Translations under genes and position numbers: made by a program
Shown: positions 35,126 to 45,040 of the stretch, in pieces
Numbering within the stretch: the first letter of the stretch is position 1
Layout: each line of letters starts with the position of its first letter
Notes under the pieces: model-generated
Seen by the model: only the letters and a program-made list of their open reading frames with translations
Database searches by the model: none
What the model was told of the DNA's origin: nothing
NCBI GenBank assembly: GCA_029204225.1
Contig: CM055097.1
Location: forward strand, 44,542,942 to 44,606,941
Source: Diphasiastrum complanatum
Taxonomy: Eukaryota > Streptophyta > Lycopodiopsida > Lycopodiales > Lycopodiaceae
Direction: 5' to 3'
DNA length: 64,000 nucleotides

Positions 35126-36366
35126 CTAATATTGGAGCTTATATTCACAAAACTGAAAAAACCAGCATGTAAAACCCGGTTAAAGTTGGCATAATTTTTT
35201 TTTTTCTGTATTGGATCCCAGCCCACCCCTAAAGTGGCTAGACACTGTATTAAAAAGTAAGAAAGAGACTTTTTGAAAAAAAATCGTCAAAAATATTTTA
35301 TTGTCAAATTTTGTAAGACCGAGCCAAAAGTGTCGGTCCACCTAGAATTGGGTCTCATCCCGTCCTAAATGAGGCTAGGAAAAAGTTTGCGGCCTTAGAA
35401 ATGGCCTATAATAATGTTTTGCGGCTTTTTGGCCAATTGGAAAAAATAGCCTACAATTGCTGGTTATGTCCGTTCAATTGAGTTAATATTGAAGAATTTT
35501 GCAATGAATCATTTTGTACTACCACGAGTATGGAAATCAGTTTGATATTATAGTTACGTATAACAAATACCGTGGGTTGGGGACTAGTGAATTACCCATT
35601 TTCAATTTTGTTTACTCATTAGTCGTCATACAAAACTGATAAAACTTGGGGCCATGTCTTATTCACATCGCATGGAAGTAAATATGTTGTAAAGATAGAC
35701 AAGAAATTGGGTTTGTACGCAACTTTATGCCTTACTAGAACCGTCTAGCATATGCCTTGTTAGTTAGATTGCTACACGAAATCGTAAAAGTTGAAATCGT
35801 TTACTCATTCAATTCATGAAGTTTGTCAACTGGACCCGACCTCTGTGAAACACCAGAGCGGGCCGTCCACTATCCGTGGTTGAAATACACCGCCTTGGTT
35901 AAGAGTCGCACTATCGGAAATGCCTAGTGAAATACCTAGGCCCGACGGTCAATGAAATACCACCGCTCCACAAACAGAGCGGTGTGTATAATTTACCACC
36001 TCACGATATCCTTGCAACAGACCGAATCATTATAATCAATAAACCTATACATGATCGGTTTACACTACCCACCTTTGTAAGTACTATATTATAGCATCAA
36101 GAATGAAGAATTTATCTCACACATCATGAGCCATGTAGGACAAGGTGATTATGATGATGCTTACACCTCTTCTAGCCATATCTCTAGGGGCTTGGAAAAT
36201 CCCTATTGGCGGGAGGAGCACAGGGCGATTGAGATGGCCCACAGGATTGGAAGCGGCACCTCCTCAACCATTCACGTAAGGGCAGTGTGGGCCCTTCCCC
36301 TTTTAGGGCCTTTTGACAAGACCAATCCCCCATCCTTAAAACCCCTAACATTTGCCCGTGCAGCTT
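35126..36366. mobile_element. 1.24-kb insert in E6 integrase, family unknown
   Basis: The insert separates the integrase core from its GYLVGYDN tail (frameshifted near 36375). The 5-mer TCGGG flanks it on both sides (35121-35125 and 36367-36371), a possible target duplication. It holds two clean hairpins: GACCGA/TCGGTC (35317-35338) and CACCGCTC/GAGCGGTG (35961-35984). The right part, inverted, matches 24713-24800 (atgttaggg, gccctaaaaggggaag). No coding domain. It could be a solo LTR or a non-autonomous DNA element. Confidence 0.55.
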
Positions 36367-37417
36367 TCGGGATATGACAACAAGGATATCTCGTCGGGTA
36401 TGACAACCATTCGTCATACTACGGGATCTACATGCCAGAGACAAATCAAGTGAAGACAGTCAAAGACGTCAAGTTCGATGAGACTAGAACAATGGCCAAT
36501 GATGATTCAGCCAATTATGAAGTCTTAAGAAAGTAGTACTATGACCTACCAACCATGACAGAGGAAGTAGAACCTGAACACTCAGACGAAGATGTTCGAA
36601 CCCCACATTAGCTGAGCGACGAATCAGACGAAGAAAGGACATCAAGCTTGCTTGCAACTAGAACGCCTGTAAATGAAATGGTTTTGGACCTAGACGAAGA
36701 GACAAAGACAAGGATATTGCAATACCCAAAAAATCTCCCAAGAGATCAACAAGAAAACGAAGAGTGCCAGCCAGCCAGGCAGCTCGGCTTCGACATCCGA
36801 AGTGTTCTGTGGATTCAGTGGTGAACCACAAACATTCGAGAAAGCCATCGACAGTCAAGACAAAGACAAATGGATCCAAGCCATGAACGAAGAAATCGAA
36901 TCCATTAAAAAGAATGAGATGTGGACATTGCAGCCAGTACCAAACAAACAGAAGATAGTGCAATGCAAATGGATACACAAGCTGAAGTACGGACTGAATG
37001 GAAATGTTTCGAGGTACAAAGTCAGACTTGTAGCCAAGGGATTCTCTCAGAAGTACGACATCGACTACACTGAGACCTTCTCTCCAGTGGTGAAACATGC
37101 GTCCTTACACCTACTGTTTGCATATGTAGCCGCTTATGACCTCAAAAGTCACATAGTCGATGAGAAGACAACATTCTTGCATGGCGAATTAGACAAAGAA
37201 GTCTGTGTCTTAGGAGGGTGCACCATTGCAGCAAATGCAGCAATTCTCTGGGTAAGCAAGAAGCAGACCATCACAGCTCAATCATCCTACAAAACAGAAT
37301 ATGTCGCAGCCGCGAAGATGGCGAATGAAATTACATGGTTAAAAGAGTTCCTCAACGGACTAGGGGAAACAACCAAACAGCCTCTGATCTTATAGATGGA
37401 TAATACTTCTGCCATGG
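36367..37417 (+). pseudogene. E6 integrase tail, RT start and RNase H start
   Basis: The integrase tail (GYLVGYDNHSSYYGIYMPE after one frameshift) leads through an acidic linker to RT: TFEKAIDSQDKDKWIQAM, QCKWIHKLKYG, RLVAKGFSQKYDIDYTETF and SPVVKHASLHLL. After HGELDKEVC (about 37205) the frame jumps directly to RNase H (ILWVSKKQTITAQSSYKTE), with the RT palm and YVDD missing. RNase H is cut at DNTSAM (about 37417) by the Ty3 gag insert. Confidence 0.9.
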
Positions 37418-38519
37418 TGGATTACCCAAGAAGATGGATAGGTATTGTCGTCAAAGATTGACGAACTCGTTAGAGGATGTCATAACATCTGTAGAGAATT
37501 ATGAAACTTCTGAAATTTCTAGAAGAAGAAGAAATGATAAAAAGAGTACTAATAAGAAGCATAAACATAAAAGAATAGAAGAATCTGACTCGTCTACGGA
37601 GTCTGAATTAGAATCCTATTCAACAGATGAAGAAGAATCTTCTGATTCTTCGTCTTATTCTTCATCACCTGAAGAAGAAACTAGTTATAGGAAATCTAAG
37701 AGTAAGAACTCGGATATGAGACGAAGGATGGAAAAGTCTGAAAAGACAGGTCCATTAAGGAAAAGTGTAGAGCTTTTAGCGAAAGAAATGGGGGACTTTA
37801 AAGTCCAGATGTCCGATGTTAAAGCTAAGATCAAGAAAGCAAAATCAAATGCTAACGTTTGGTGTACAACTTGTGGTAAAGAGGGACATTAAAAAACGAA
37901 TTGTCCTAATTTACAAACTAGCTATGTGGAGGAAGAATTATTCCTTTGTCTGGTTGATAATCATGAGGAGGTAGCCTATACCACTACTCCTTCTAACCAA
38001 GAGAATTTTACATCTAAATCACGCAATAGCCAACAATATACTATTTTGCGTAGAGGGACAAGAAATTCCACTCCACCGCCAAGAGTAAAGGGTTCATGCT
38101 ATAATTGCGGAGCCCCTGGTCACTATTCGCTTGACTGTCCCGAACCTAGGAGGTCAGTAGGATATGTGCCACTTTGTGCTAATTGCAAAGACGAAGGACA
38201 TGTCACTGCTGAATGTCCTCAACCACAACAGCCATGATCTAAACCGCAGTTTATTATTATGCCCAGAGAAGATGAGCCATGGCCATCTAAACCTAACGAT
38301 GACATGGTAGTCCAAAGGATAGAAGTAGAGTCTGAGACCATAGAAAATGAAGACCAAGATTGGCCTGAATTAGACTTAGATTTAAGTAAAGTCACAACTA
38401 GAAGTAGGAAGAATATGGCAACTCTTAGAGATAATAAGAAAACTAAGAAGGATAAAACTGCAAAAACTGCGACAAACGCGACAACTAAAACGCAACTTGC
38501 AGAGCAATCTGAAGAGGAT
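37418..38519 (+). pseudogene. Ty3-type gag fragment lodged inside E6 RNase H
   Basis: A single + frame runs from 37434 across the right junction to 38813 with only two stops, at 37890 and 38235. It encodes a highly charged Ser/Glu/Lys region, then three CX2CX4HX4C knuckles: about 37864-37905 (a TAA follows the His), 38098-38139 and 38176-38217. A short acidic tail and TTRSRKN follow. This is nucleocapsid-like Ty3 Gag and not copia Gag. Neither LTR nor primer site accompanies it. The right junction is in frame with the end of copia RNase H. It may derive from a relative of the Ty3 element at 41884-45919. Confidence 0.78.
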
Positions 38520-38813
38520 CTTGTGTTTCATTCAAGGACAAAACTCATTGCAATCAAATACCACTTGATAAAGGACCTAGTCGAAAAGAACAAATTGAAG
38601 ACCAGCTTCATTGGAACGAAGCAGATGGTGGCAGACATCTTTACCAAGCCCTTAGACAAAGGATTGTTCGAGAGTCCGGGAGTCGTAAAGCTACCACACT
38701 TTCAGAGGGAGCTGAAGAAATACAATTTTTCGATCCACAAAGCTTTGCTAGCTTTCGAGCTCATGTCTGTAAAAATACACAGAAAGGACCAACATGTCTT
38801 CATGTCTGCATAA
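38520..38813 (+). pseudogene. E6 RNase H end
   Basis: Resumes exactly where RNase H was cut: VFHSRTKLIAIKYHLIKDLV, then VADIFTKPLDKGLFE, in the same frame as the Ty3 gag segment. An extra tail continues to a stop at 38811-38813. Typical for the last 50 residues of copia pol. Confidence 0.9.
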
Positions 38814-39180
38814 ATACAAAAGAAATGCCCACAAGCAAAAAACCACCTCAAGTCACAACTGCCACATAACCGTTTCAGCCGAACAAGATACGAAGGCGAA
38901 TACCCCGAAGGTCAAACGTTCGAAGACCAAAGCAGCTCAAAGGTGAAACCGAAGATCGAACGAGACACGAAGGCGAAGAAGACTCAAAGACCAAAAGGCG
39001 GCGGATCTTCATGCTCCAAGTACAAAGAAAATCAAGAAAGTACTAGGAGGATGTCCCCCTCTACGGATGATGCTGAAAGCAATCTGAATATCGTTGTAAC
39101 GTGCTTAATCAGTCGTTCTTGTAATCTCAGATTAGATTAAACCCTTTCTCTTTCCATCTATATAATCAGATTGAAGATGA
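38814..39180. other. Possible E6 3' untranslated/LTR sequence
   Basis: Contains repeated cgaag/gcgaa words, then a TATA-like tctatataatc near 39157. No LTR ends or matching second copy were found, so this is positional inference only. Confidence 0.3.
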
Positions 39181-39490
39181 GAGATTCGGTTGAACATCAA
39201 ATTGGTTAAACGCCAATGTGAGCTAGGCATAGAAGAGCTAGCCGATGTCCAAGAAGTTTGCGGATTATTTGGTATTCTTTGTTGGGACTTGTCTAAAAAA
39301 CATCCAACCAAAGGATTATTGATAAAGCATATATCGTCGATATATCTAAAAGAATATTTAGAGTCATTCATGAGGAAACAATAAGTCGCCAGTGAGTCAA
39401 GATTGATAAAGAGCTTAATTCGGCCAATAATGAAGTGACTAATAAAAACTTTGATAGAGGAAGGATCAGGGGAGTGAGCACCCAAGAAAG
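39181..39490 (-). pseudogene. Possible reverse-transcriptase scrap with YIDD box
   Basis: A minus-strand frame (about 39132-39485) is open for 117 codons. In its middle it reads FRYIDDICFINNP, which resembles motif C of some non-LTR or Penelope-like reverse transcriptases, where a YIDD box is followed by hydrophobic residues. No other RT motif is recognisable. The + strand is also open here for 64 codons, so chance cannot be excluded. Confidence 0.3.
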
Positions 39491-40564
39491 AACAATAGAA
39501 GAGTCAAGAGGGAAGCTTGTGAAGGAAGCATTAAGGGCTTCAAGGTCGCCATTGAAAATTTACACCTCCGTTAACCATTTTCAGTGAAGCCCATTTATCC
39601 TCGATAGGAAGTAAAGGGAAAACAAGTTTGCATTTTAGGGCTTCCAAGAAGCCGAGGGGAGGGGTGGAATCAGACGGACGAGGGAGGAGGAGCCCTCTTG
39701 GATTGAGAGGTAAGTTGTTAGGAGCATAAATGTAGTAGTTTGTTTTCTGTAAGGGATAGAGGTAAGTCTAGGAGATCTTCTCGAAGGGAGAGGGAGAACA
39801 GTCAGGTCCTTTTTGAAAAAGGAACGGGTTTGAGCACGGTTACCCATGGAATAGAGAAAGGTAAGCAGAAAGAACCAGCTGAGAATTGGACTAAACACCA
39901 ATGTCGAAGCTACTGCATGCAGGAAGGACGGGCCAGGAAAACACGAATAAATAAAATAAACACGTCTAGGAGAAACGCGGGGCCACAACTCAGCAAAAGT
40001 GTTTAAAAACATTGCTTAAAGCGATAGAAAAGAGCAGAAGAAGAAAGGATAGCAGCCATTAACAGAAAGCATATCTGTGTGTTAAAAAACACAGGCAGAA
40101 AAGGATTAAAAATCAGCTTCATAACAGCAACAAGTCTAAAGCTAAACAGTACGCGCTGATCTGGAACGAAATAGCAATTTCAAAAGGAATAAAAAGAGTA
40201 AAATAATCCACCGCCTCTTAACAGAGAAGCCCAAAATCAAGAGAAGCCGGTAAACAGCTGCTAAGCAGAAGGGATCAAGGTCCGATAATACCCACTACAG
40301 CAAACATCTGCTTCCCCAAGGCTGTTGTCTGTCTACTTCGTTGTCCACCGTCGCTGTCTGCCATCACCCACTTTATCCCTAATGGTACAATATTTAGCCC
40401 AAGAAAACTTTACGTGCACTTTTCAAGCTAGAGATGAAAATGAGTACTTTGATAAATTTTTTTTGATGGAGATGAACTTCCACAATACTTTGTTGGCTTT
40501 GCCTTTGCAAAGGGAAGACAACATGTTGAGGTTGTGAAAAAAAAGTCAATGCTAGATGTACTCC
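39491..40564. other. Unassigned interval, purine-rich on the + strand
   Basis: The stretch 39640-40000 is purine-rich (gaggggaggggtgg, gggaggaggag, gggagagggagaac). It leaves a 125-codon minus frame open, rich in Ser/Leu/Pro, without a recognisable domain. I regard the frame as composition-driven. No gene is supported. Confidence 0.4.
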
Positions 40565-40698
40565 GGAAGGAGTTGGGCACAGGCCATTTTGCCCGGTAAG
40601 GATTTTCGAATTTTTTGGGCGAGGCTCGGAAGGGCCGACCCTAAAAAAAACAGAAAAAGTGGAATTGGGCATAATGGCCTGTGCCCGCGGTGCCTTCC
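40565..40698. repeat. Imperfect inverted repeat, MITE-like hairpin
   Basis: Arms 40565-40594 and 40667-40698 pair over about 30 bp. The core is a perfect 14-bp pair, GGGCACAGGCCATT with AATGGCCTGTGCCC, with matching ggaagg/ccttcc at the outer ends. The 72-bp loop has no gene. Flanking target duplications were not identified. Confidence 0.75.
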
Positions 40699-41409
40699 AT
40701 TGCGTAATGGATACTTTGAGTTTCTCCACATGTCCTTTATGAAGCATAATCAGCACTTTGACTTTTTTTTATCCAATCAAAAATGGCCACGTGGCAACGC
40801 AGGCTGGAAAGCGCACCATTTTTTTTTAAAAAGAAAACAGATGACTAAGGTGCTCAAAAAATGGACAGAATAGTCACCAAGTATCCATTAGGTGTGCTTT
40901 AAAATCATGTGGTGTTTGGACCTTGTCTATAACTTGCAAGGCAACTTTAATATACATTTCTAGCATGAGTCATTTTTTTATCATGCATGACTTTGACTAG
41001 TGAATGGTGGGCAAACATATGATATTAGCAGTTAAATTTCAAGAGAAAAGGTTTATGAAGCTTCAGGGTTGAGTAATATTGTAAACCAACGTACTTTTGC
41101 GATCATAAAGTTTTTTATGTCATTTAGTTAGAGCTAATAATTGCTCTTTTCATGCATCAACAAAAAATTAGACAAAGTTTTGCTCTAGATTGCATGCAAG
41201 TTGGCTAGGTTTTGTACAAAGACAACTCTATTCATGAGAACACCATTCTTTCTCAGGATTGACAATAAATAGGATATTCATGTCATATGACTTATCTTTC
41301 ATATGCTTTAAATTACATAAAATCAATGCACCAAAATAGTTCTGTTGGCAATCACACTTCTTGTACAAGCTATCTTCTCATTGCATCCAATAGGAGCTCT
41401 CGCTTGCTT
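40699..41409. other. Unassigned AT-rich interval
   Basis: No gene or repeat recognised. Confidence 0.35.
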
Positions 41410-41670
41410 GAAGTATCGAAAAAATTTACAAAGGATCAAAAAATTGTTACAATGACTCGGAAAAATCTCGGATTTTTCGAGTCGATTCCATATCGAAAAT
41501 TTTGATTTTTTTTTTAGTATCGAAAAATCTCGGATTTTTTGAGTTGAGACAATATTGAAAAATTCTGAAAAATACAATATTGAAAAATTTCAAAATATGG
41601 AAAAATTACAAGGGATCGAAAAATGGCAAGTATCGAAAAATTTATAAATGATCGAAAAAGTATTTTTCAA
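41410..41670. repeat. Degenerate array of ATCGAAAAAT words
   Basis: The word (g)tATCGAAAAATyT and its inverse (gATTTTTcGA) recur about ten times in both orientations, for example around 41416, 41460-41480, 41517-41540 and 41607-41650. Arrays of one short word in both orientations are typical of subterminal regions of hAT or CACTA transposons, where transposase binds. No terminal inverted repeats were located. Confidence 0.6.
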
Positions 41671-41883
41671 GCCCTTGCTTTAAAATTCGAGTCTATATAT
41701 AATTTTTGTATTTTTCAAGAGTAAGTATCAAATCGATGGTTGTCTAAAAAAACTTGGGTAGGAATATACATGGAAAAAACACATGGGAAAAGTAACTCTA
41801 ATCATTATACACGGAGGATGGATCAGAGAAAAAATAGAAGAAAAAGAATAATAACCCTGAAGTCCATCTTAAATAGGATCTAT
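41671..41883. other. Short unassigned interval below the Ty3 pol end
   Basis: Lies downstream of the Ty3 pol stop (minus orientation). It may be the 3' end of that element, but no polypurine tract or LTR was recognised. Confidence 0.3.
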
Positions 41884-41906
41884 TGTAAAGGTGTCTTCAT
41901 AGTATC

Positions 41907-42570
41907 TGTGAAGGATTTCAGATCATTCAAGATCCAATCCATGTCGTTGATCTTTGGTTACAATAAGGAGCAAACCAACAATCCTGCCAATGTAGAAAAA
42001 TCAGCATCTACATACAAAATGAGATGCAAACTCTAAGAGATACTGATCAAACATGAACCAAAACATAAAATATGTTTGTTGTCCGTACAATTACAGTACC
42101 CTACTGTATTTCACACGTGTGGAACCAAAAAGAGCAAAATATGATCATTCTACACATAGAATTGCAAGATAACATCATGAGAGTGCACCAATGAGTAGTA
42201 GAACCCAAAGAGAACCATGTATAATGATGAAATGAGAGAGAGAAGAGAGAAGATATGTCTCTCCACGAGTTACATCCTTTTATAGAGTGTCCAAACCCTA
42301 CTTGGCCACTTGGCTTTCCCTCCAAAATGTAAACCCTACTATTTTTGGGTCTAGATTCAATGTACCCAAAGTTCAAATTTGAATCTCTCTCAAACTCAAC
42401 TACCAACTTTCCCACACTTTCAAAAAGTGTTTATTGAATGTATTTTAAACTAATATAACTTCAAAAAGTTGATCTCTAAGTCTAAAATGAGTTTTGGCCT
42501 CATATTGACAATTTACCAAAATATGACTAAACTAGACTAAACTAGACTAAACTAGTTGAAATCTCTCACA
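41907..42570 (-). mobile_element. Copia-type solo LTR with 5-bp target duplication
   Basis: 664 bp, beginning TGTGAAGG and ending CTCTCACA on the + strand (TGTGA/TCACA inverted ends). It is flanked by GTATC at 41902-41906 and GTATC at 42571-42575, a perfect target duplication. It shares blocks with the E1 LTR (14702-14988), so orientation is minus by comparison. Near its right end actagactaa is repeated in tandem three times (42530-42555). It interrupts the integrase C-terminus of E7; without the LTR and one GTATC the reading frame is continuous to a stop at about 41884. A solo LTR arises by recombination between the two LTRs of a full element. Confidence 0.93.
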
Positions 42571-42575
42571 GTATC

Positions 42576-43629
42576 GCTGTAGTCGGCTACCATTGACTAA
42601 TGTGTCAAGGGGTATGCCTTCTAGCATCTCTAATTACACGACACCATTCGTAAAAAATTTCTGGACAACGTACGGACCTTGGCTACGGAATTTCAATTTC
42701 CCTAGATGGACTTTGGAAGATGTGTAAAGTAAAACTTTATCACCATCGTGAATATCCTTAGTTCGAAGATGACGATCATGCCAAGCCTTCTGTCGTCGTT
42801 TGTGAACTAACTGTGCATGGTAGGATATAAGTCGTGTTTCACACTGTTTTGTCAGCGTGAAAAGTCGATTTTGAACTTGGTGTTGATAAGCATTATCGTT
42901 ACACAAGTCAGTGGCATAAGCTAAAGTGACGCGTAGGGAAGGAATTAAAAATCTTACTGGCATAACAGCCTCTTGGCCATATACTAGCTCAAATAGTGTT
43001 TTCCAATCCGTGGCGCGCTTTGGCATTGTGCGATATGCCCAAATAACAGAGAATAACTTCATTTCTCAGTCTGATCAATTGGTTTCTACAATCTTGGTTA
43101 AGACTTTACAAATCGTTTTTTTTTTGTAGATTCAACTAGTCCATTGCATCTAGGATAGTACGAGTACTCTTTCGATGTATAACGAAGTATGAGTCAGTAA
43201 ACTATTGATTATTTTATTAAGGAAATGAGAATCTCGATTACTGACAAGCTCTATTGGACAACCAAATTGAGTGATGATGTTTTTATAGAGGAAGCGTGCT
43301 ATAGACTTTGCGTCTACTTTTTGTGTTGCTCTAGCCTCTATCCATTTTAGTGGCAATCAAGATGTATCGTGATTGTGTGCCATGGGCTGTTGGGCTACTG
43401 GTCCAACAAAATCAATACCCCATTTGCGAAATGCTTCGTTTTCAAGTATTCGAGTAAGGATATTGTGGTTGGCTTTTTTGGTATTCTTTGTGTGTTGGCA
43501 AACATCGCAAACTTTTATATAAACACAAGTGTCTTTGAAAAGGGATGGCCACCAAAATCTAGCCAAAAGAATGGCCCTAGCAGTAGCATCGGAGGAGAAA
43601 TGGCCTCCCCCAATACCTTTAAGTGTCAA
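42576..43629 (-). pseudogene. E7 Ty3 integrase
   Basis: Zinc-binding N-terminus (43357-43629: GGHFSSDATARAIL, FWWPSLFKDTC, CDVCQHTK), then RKWGIDFVGP at the start of the core. The core piece (43150-43356) includes FGCPIELVSNRDSHFLN. The C-terminal piece (42634-43062) includes YRTMPKRATDWKTLFELVYGQEAVMP, HDRHLR, GDKVLLY and KLKFRSQGPYVV, the last matching the GPY/F module of Ty3 integrases. Frame breaks occur near 43357, 43150 and 43070. Confidence 0.9.
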
Positions 43630-43744
43630 GGCAATAATCTATCGGACTTCAAGATTTTTTTGTTTTCGTATCAAAGGTTTGATTGGCTGTTTCAGCTTTT
43701 CAGGCATTTGGAATTGCTTATCAGTCAATCGTACATCAACCTAT

Positions 43745-44687
43745 CTATTTTTTAGCATGCGGGATATTTGTGGATTGGTAGTAAGAGGCATGCATTGAAT
43801 TTTTTTGTGTTTTTTTCCGAACTAAGTCTTCTTCAATGGTGTTCAAGAATTCATCATTGTGTACGTCCCATTGATAGACTTTTAATTTTGGTCGGTATAC
43901 ATGAGTGTTCACTGGTCGGTTATACACGAGTGTTCACTGGTTGTGGATGTTGCACACAAGCCAATGGTGACAGGAGTTTAATCTCTGTCAGTATACGATG
44001 CTTTCCTAAACACTCGGGATCCAACAAGTGAATAAGCTGGTCATCATTGGCTGGTTCCATGAATAAGCTGGTCCCATTGATAGACTTTTAATTTTGGTCG
44101 GTATATATGAGTGTTCACTGGTCGGTATACACGAGTGCTCACTGGTTGTGGATGTTGCACACAAGCCAATGGTGATGGGAGTTTAATCTCTGTCAGTATA
44201 CGATGCTTTCCTAAATGCTCGGGATCCAACAAGTGAATAAGTTGGTCATCAGACAACTCATGTTCTCCCACGGTAAGAATGCCATTCTCACTGGTGGATA
44301 CTTCAATAATAAAAGCGTCTTTAGGTATCCACTCAATAGGGAGTGCATCTATCACGTACAAGGGCAGGATGGGAGTGTTGATATCCATGGAGTGGTAACA
44401 TTGACTGGTTCCTCTTCCTGAACTTCTTGTTCACAAAGACTGGTGTTGACATAATCAATGGTTGCTAAGGCATGTCCCCAATTGATGATATCGGTACTCT
44501 GCACGTAATGACCCTTTATGGTGGAATTGATACTATCGGCATCATCATAGGTAGTTGAAGACCAATCATCTTCAACTCGTGCAGGCTTTATCTTCCCTAT
44601 GGCATCGACAAAGATTCTCATGTCTTTGTTCCTAAAAACTATTTTGTTTTTCTTCCAATCTTGAATCACTCCGGTCATTTCTAACAA
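43745..44687 (-). pseudogene. E7 protease C-terminal part and linker
   Basis: Frames on the minus strand (44352-44687, 44044-44388 and 43745-43927) carry MTGVIQDWKKNKIVFRNKD and an acidic linker. Part of the linker is present twice because of the tandem duplication at 43867-44278. RT should follow but does not. Confidence 0.65.
43867..44278. repeat. 206-bp tandem duplication in E7
   Basis: The segment beginning cccattgatagacttttaat at 43867 recurs at 44073 with few differences (tatacatgagtg versus tatatatgagtg; gacagg versus gatggg). The duplication lies in the protease-RT linker and probably arose after insertion. Confidence 0.85.
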
Positions 44688-44799
44688 GGCATTCCAAGAA
44701 GGAATTGATAGGCGTGCGGTTCATCAGGAAAATCTAGTACTACACACTCTAAATCAAACTGACAATTTTGATCAACAAATTGCCATTCGTTGGTTAGCC

Positions 44800-45040
44800 A
44801 TTCGTAACTTGTACTTAAGCTTTTCCAATGTGGAAATTTCCCATGTCTTGGCTAAGGACATGGCGATAATATTCATGCCAGACCCACTATCGAGAATGGC
44901 TTGCACGGATAAGATTTGTAGTGCACTGGTAAATTGATGTTGTTACCTTTAGCAACACCTATATGAAGTAAGCTCATGTCAACATGATGAACCATTTCAA
45001 CGTTTTCTTGTCGTCTCAACTCATCTGGTACATCAGGCTG
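44800..45040 (-). pseudogene. E7 aspartic protease core
   Basis: On the minus strand the segment around 44866-44920 reads QAILDSGSGMNIIA, the Asp-Ser-Gly active site of Ty3-type protease followed by the usual hydrophobic strand. The surrounding frame is interrupted downstream. Confidence 0.8.

Larger units (their letters stand above)
33780..38813 (+). mobile_element. Copia element E6, broken by two inserts
   Basis: Plus-strand copia element whose parts appear in order: zinc knuckle, protease, integrase core, [insert 35126-36366], integrase tail, RT start, RNase H start, [Ty3 gag insert 37418-38519], RNase H end. The RT centre with YVDD is also deleted (near 37203). No LTR is delimited, although 39100-39180 after it has a TATA-like tctatataatc and could be 3' LTR sequence. 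Confidence 0.82.

Noticed and set aside
39635-40012. 125-codon minus-strand ORF
   Set aside because: Composition follows the purine-rich + strand; no domain, no neighbouring exon signals that I could support.
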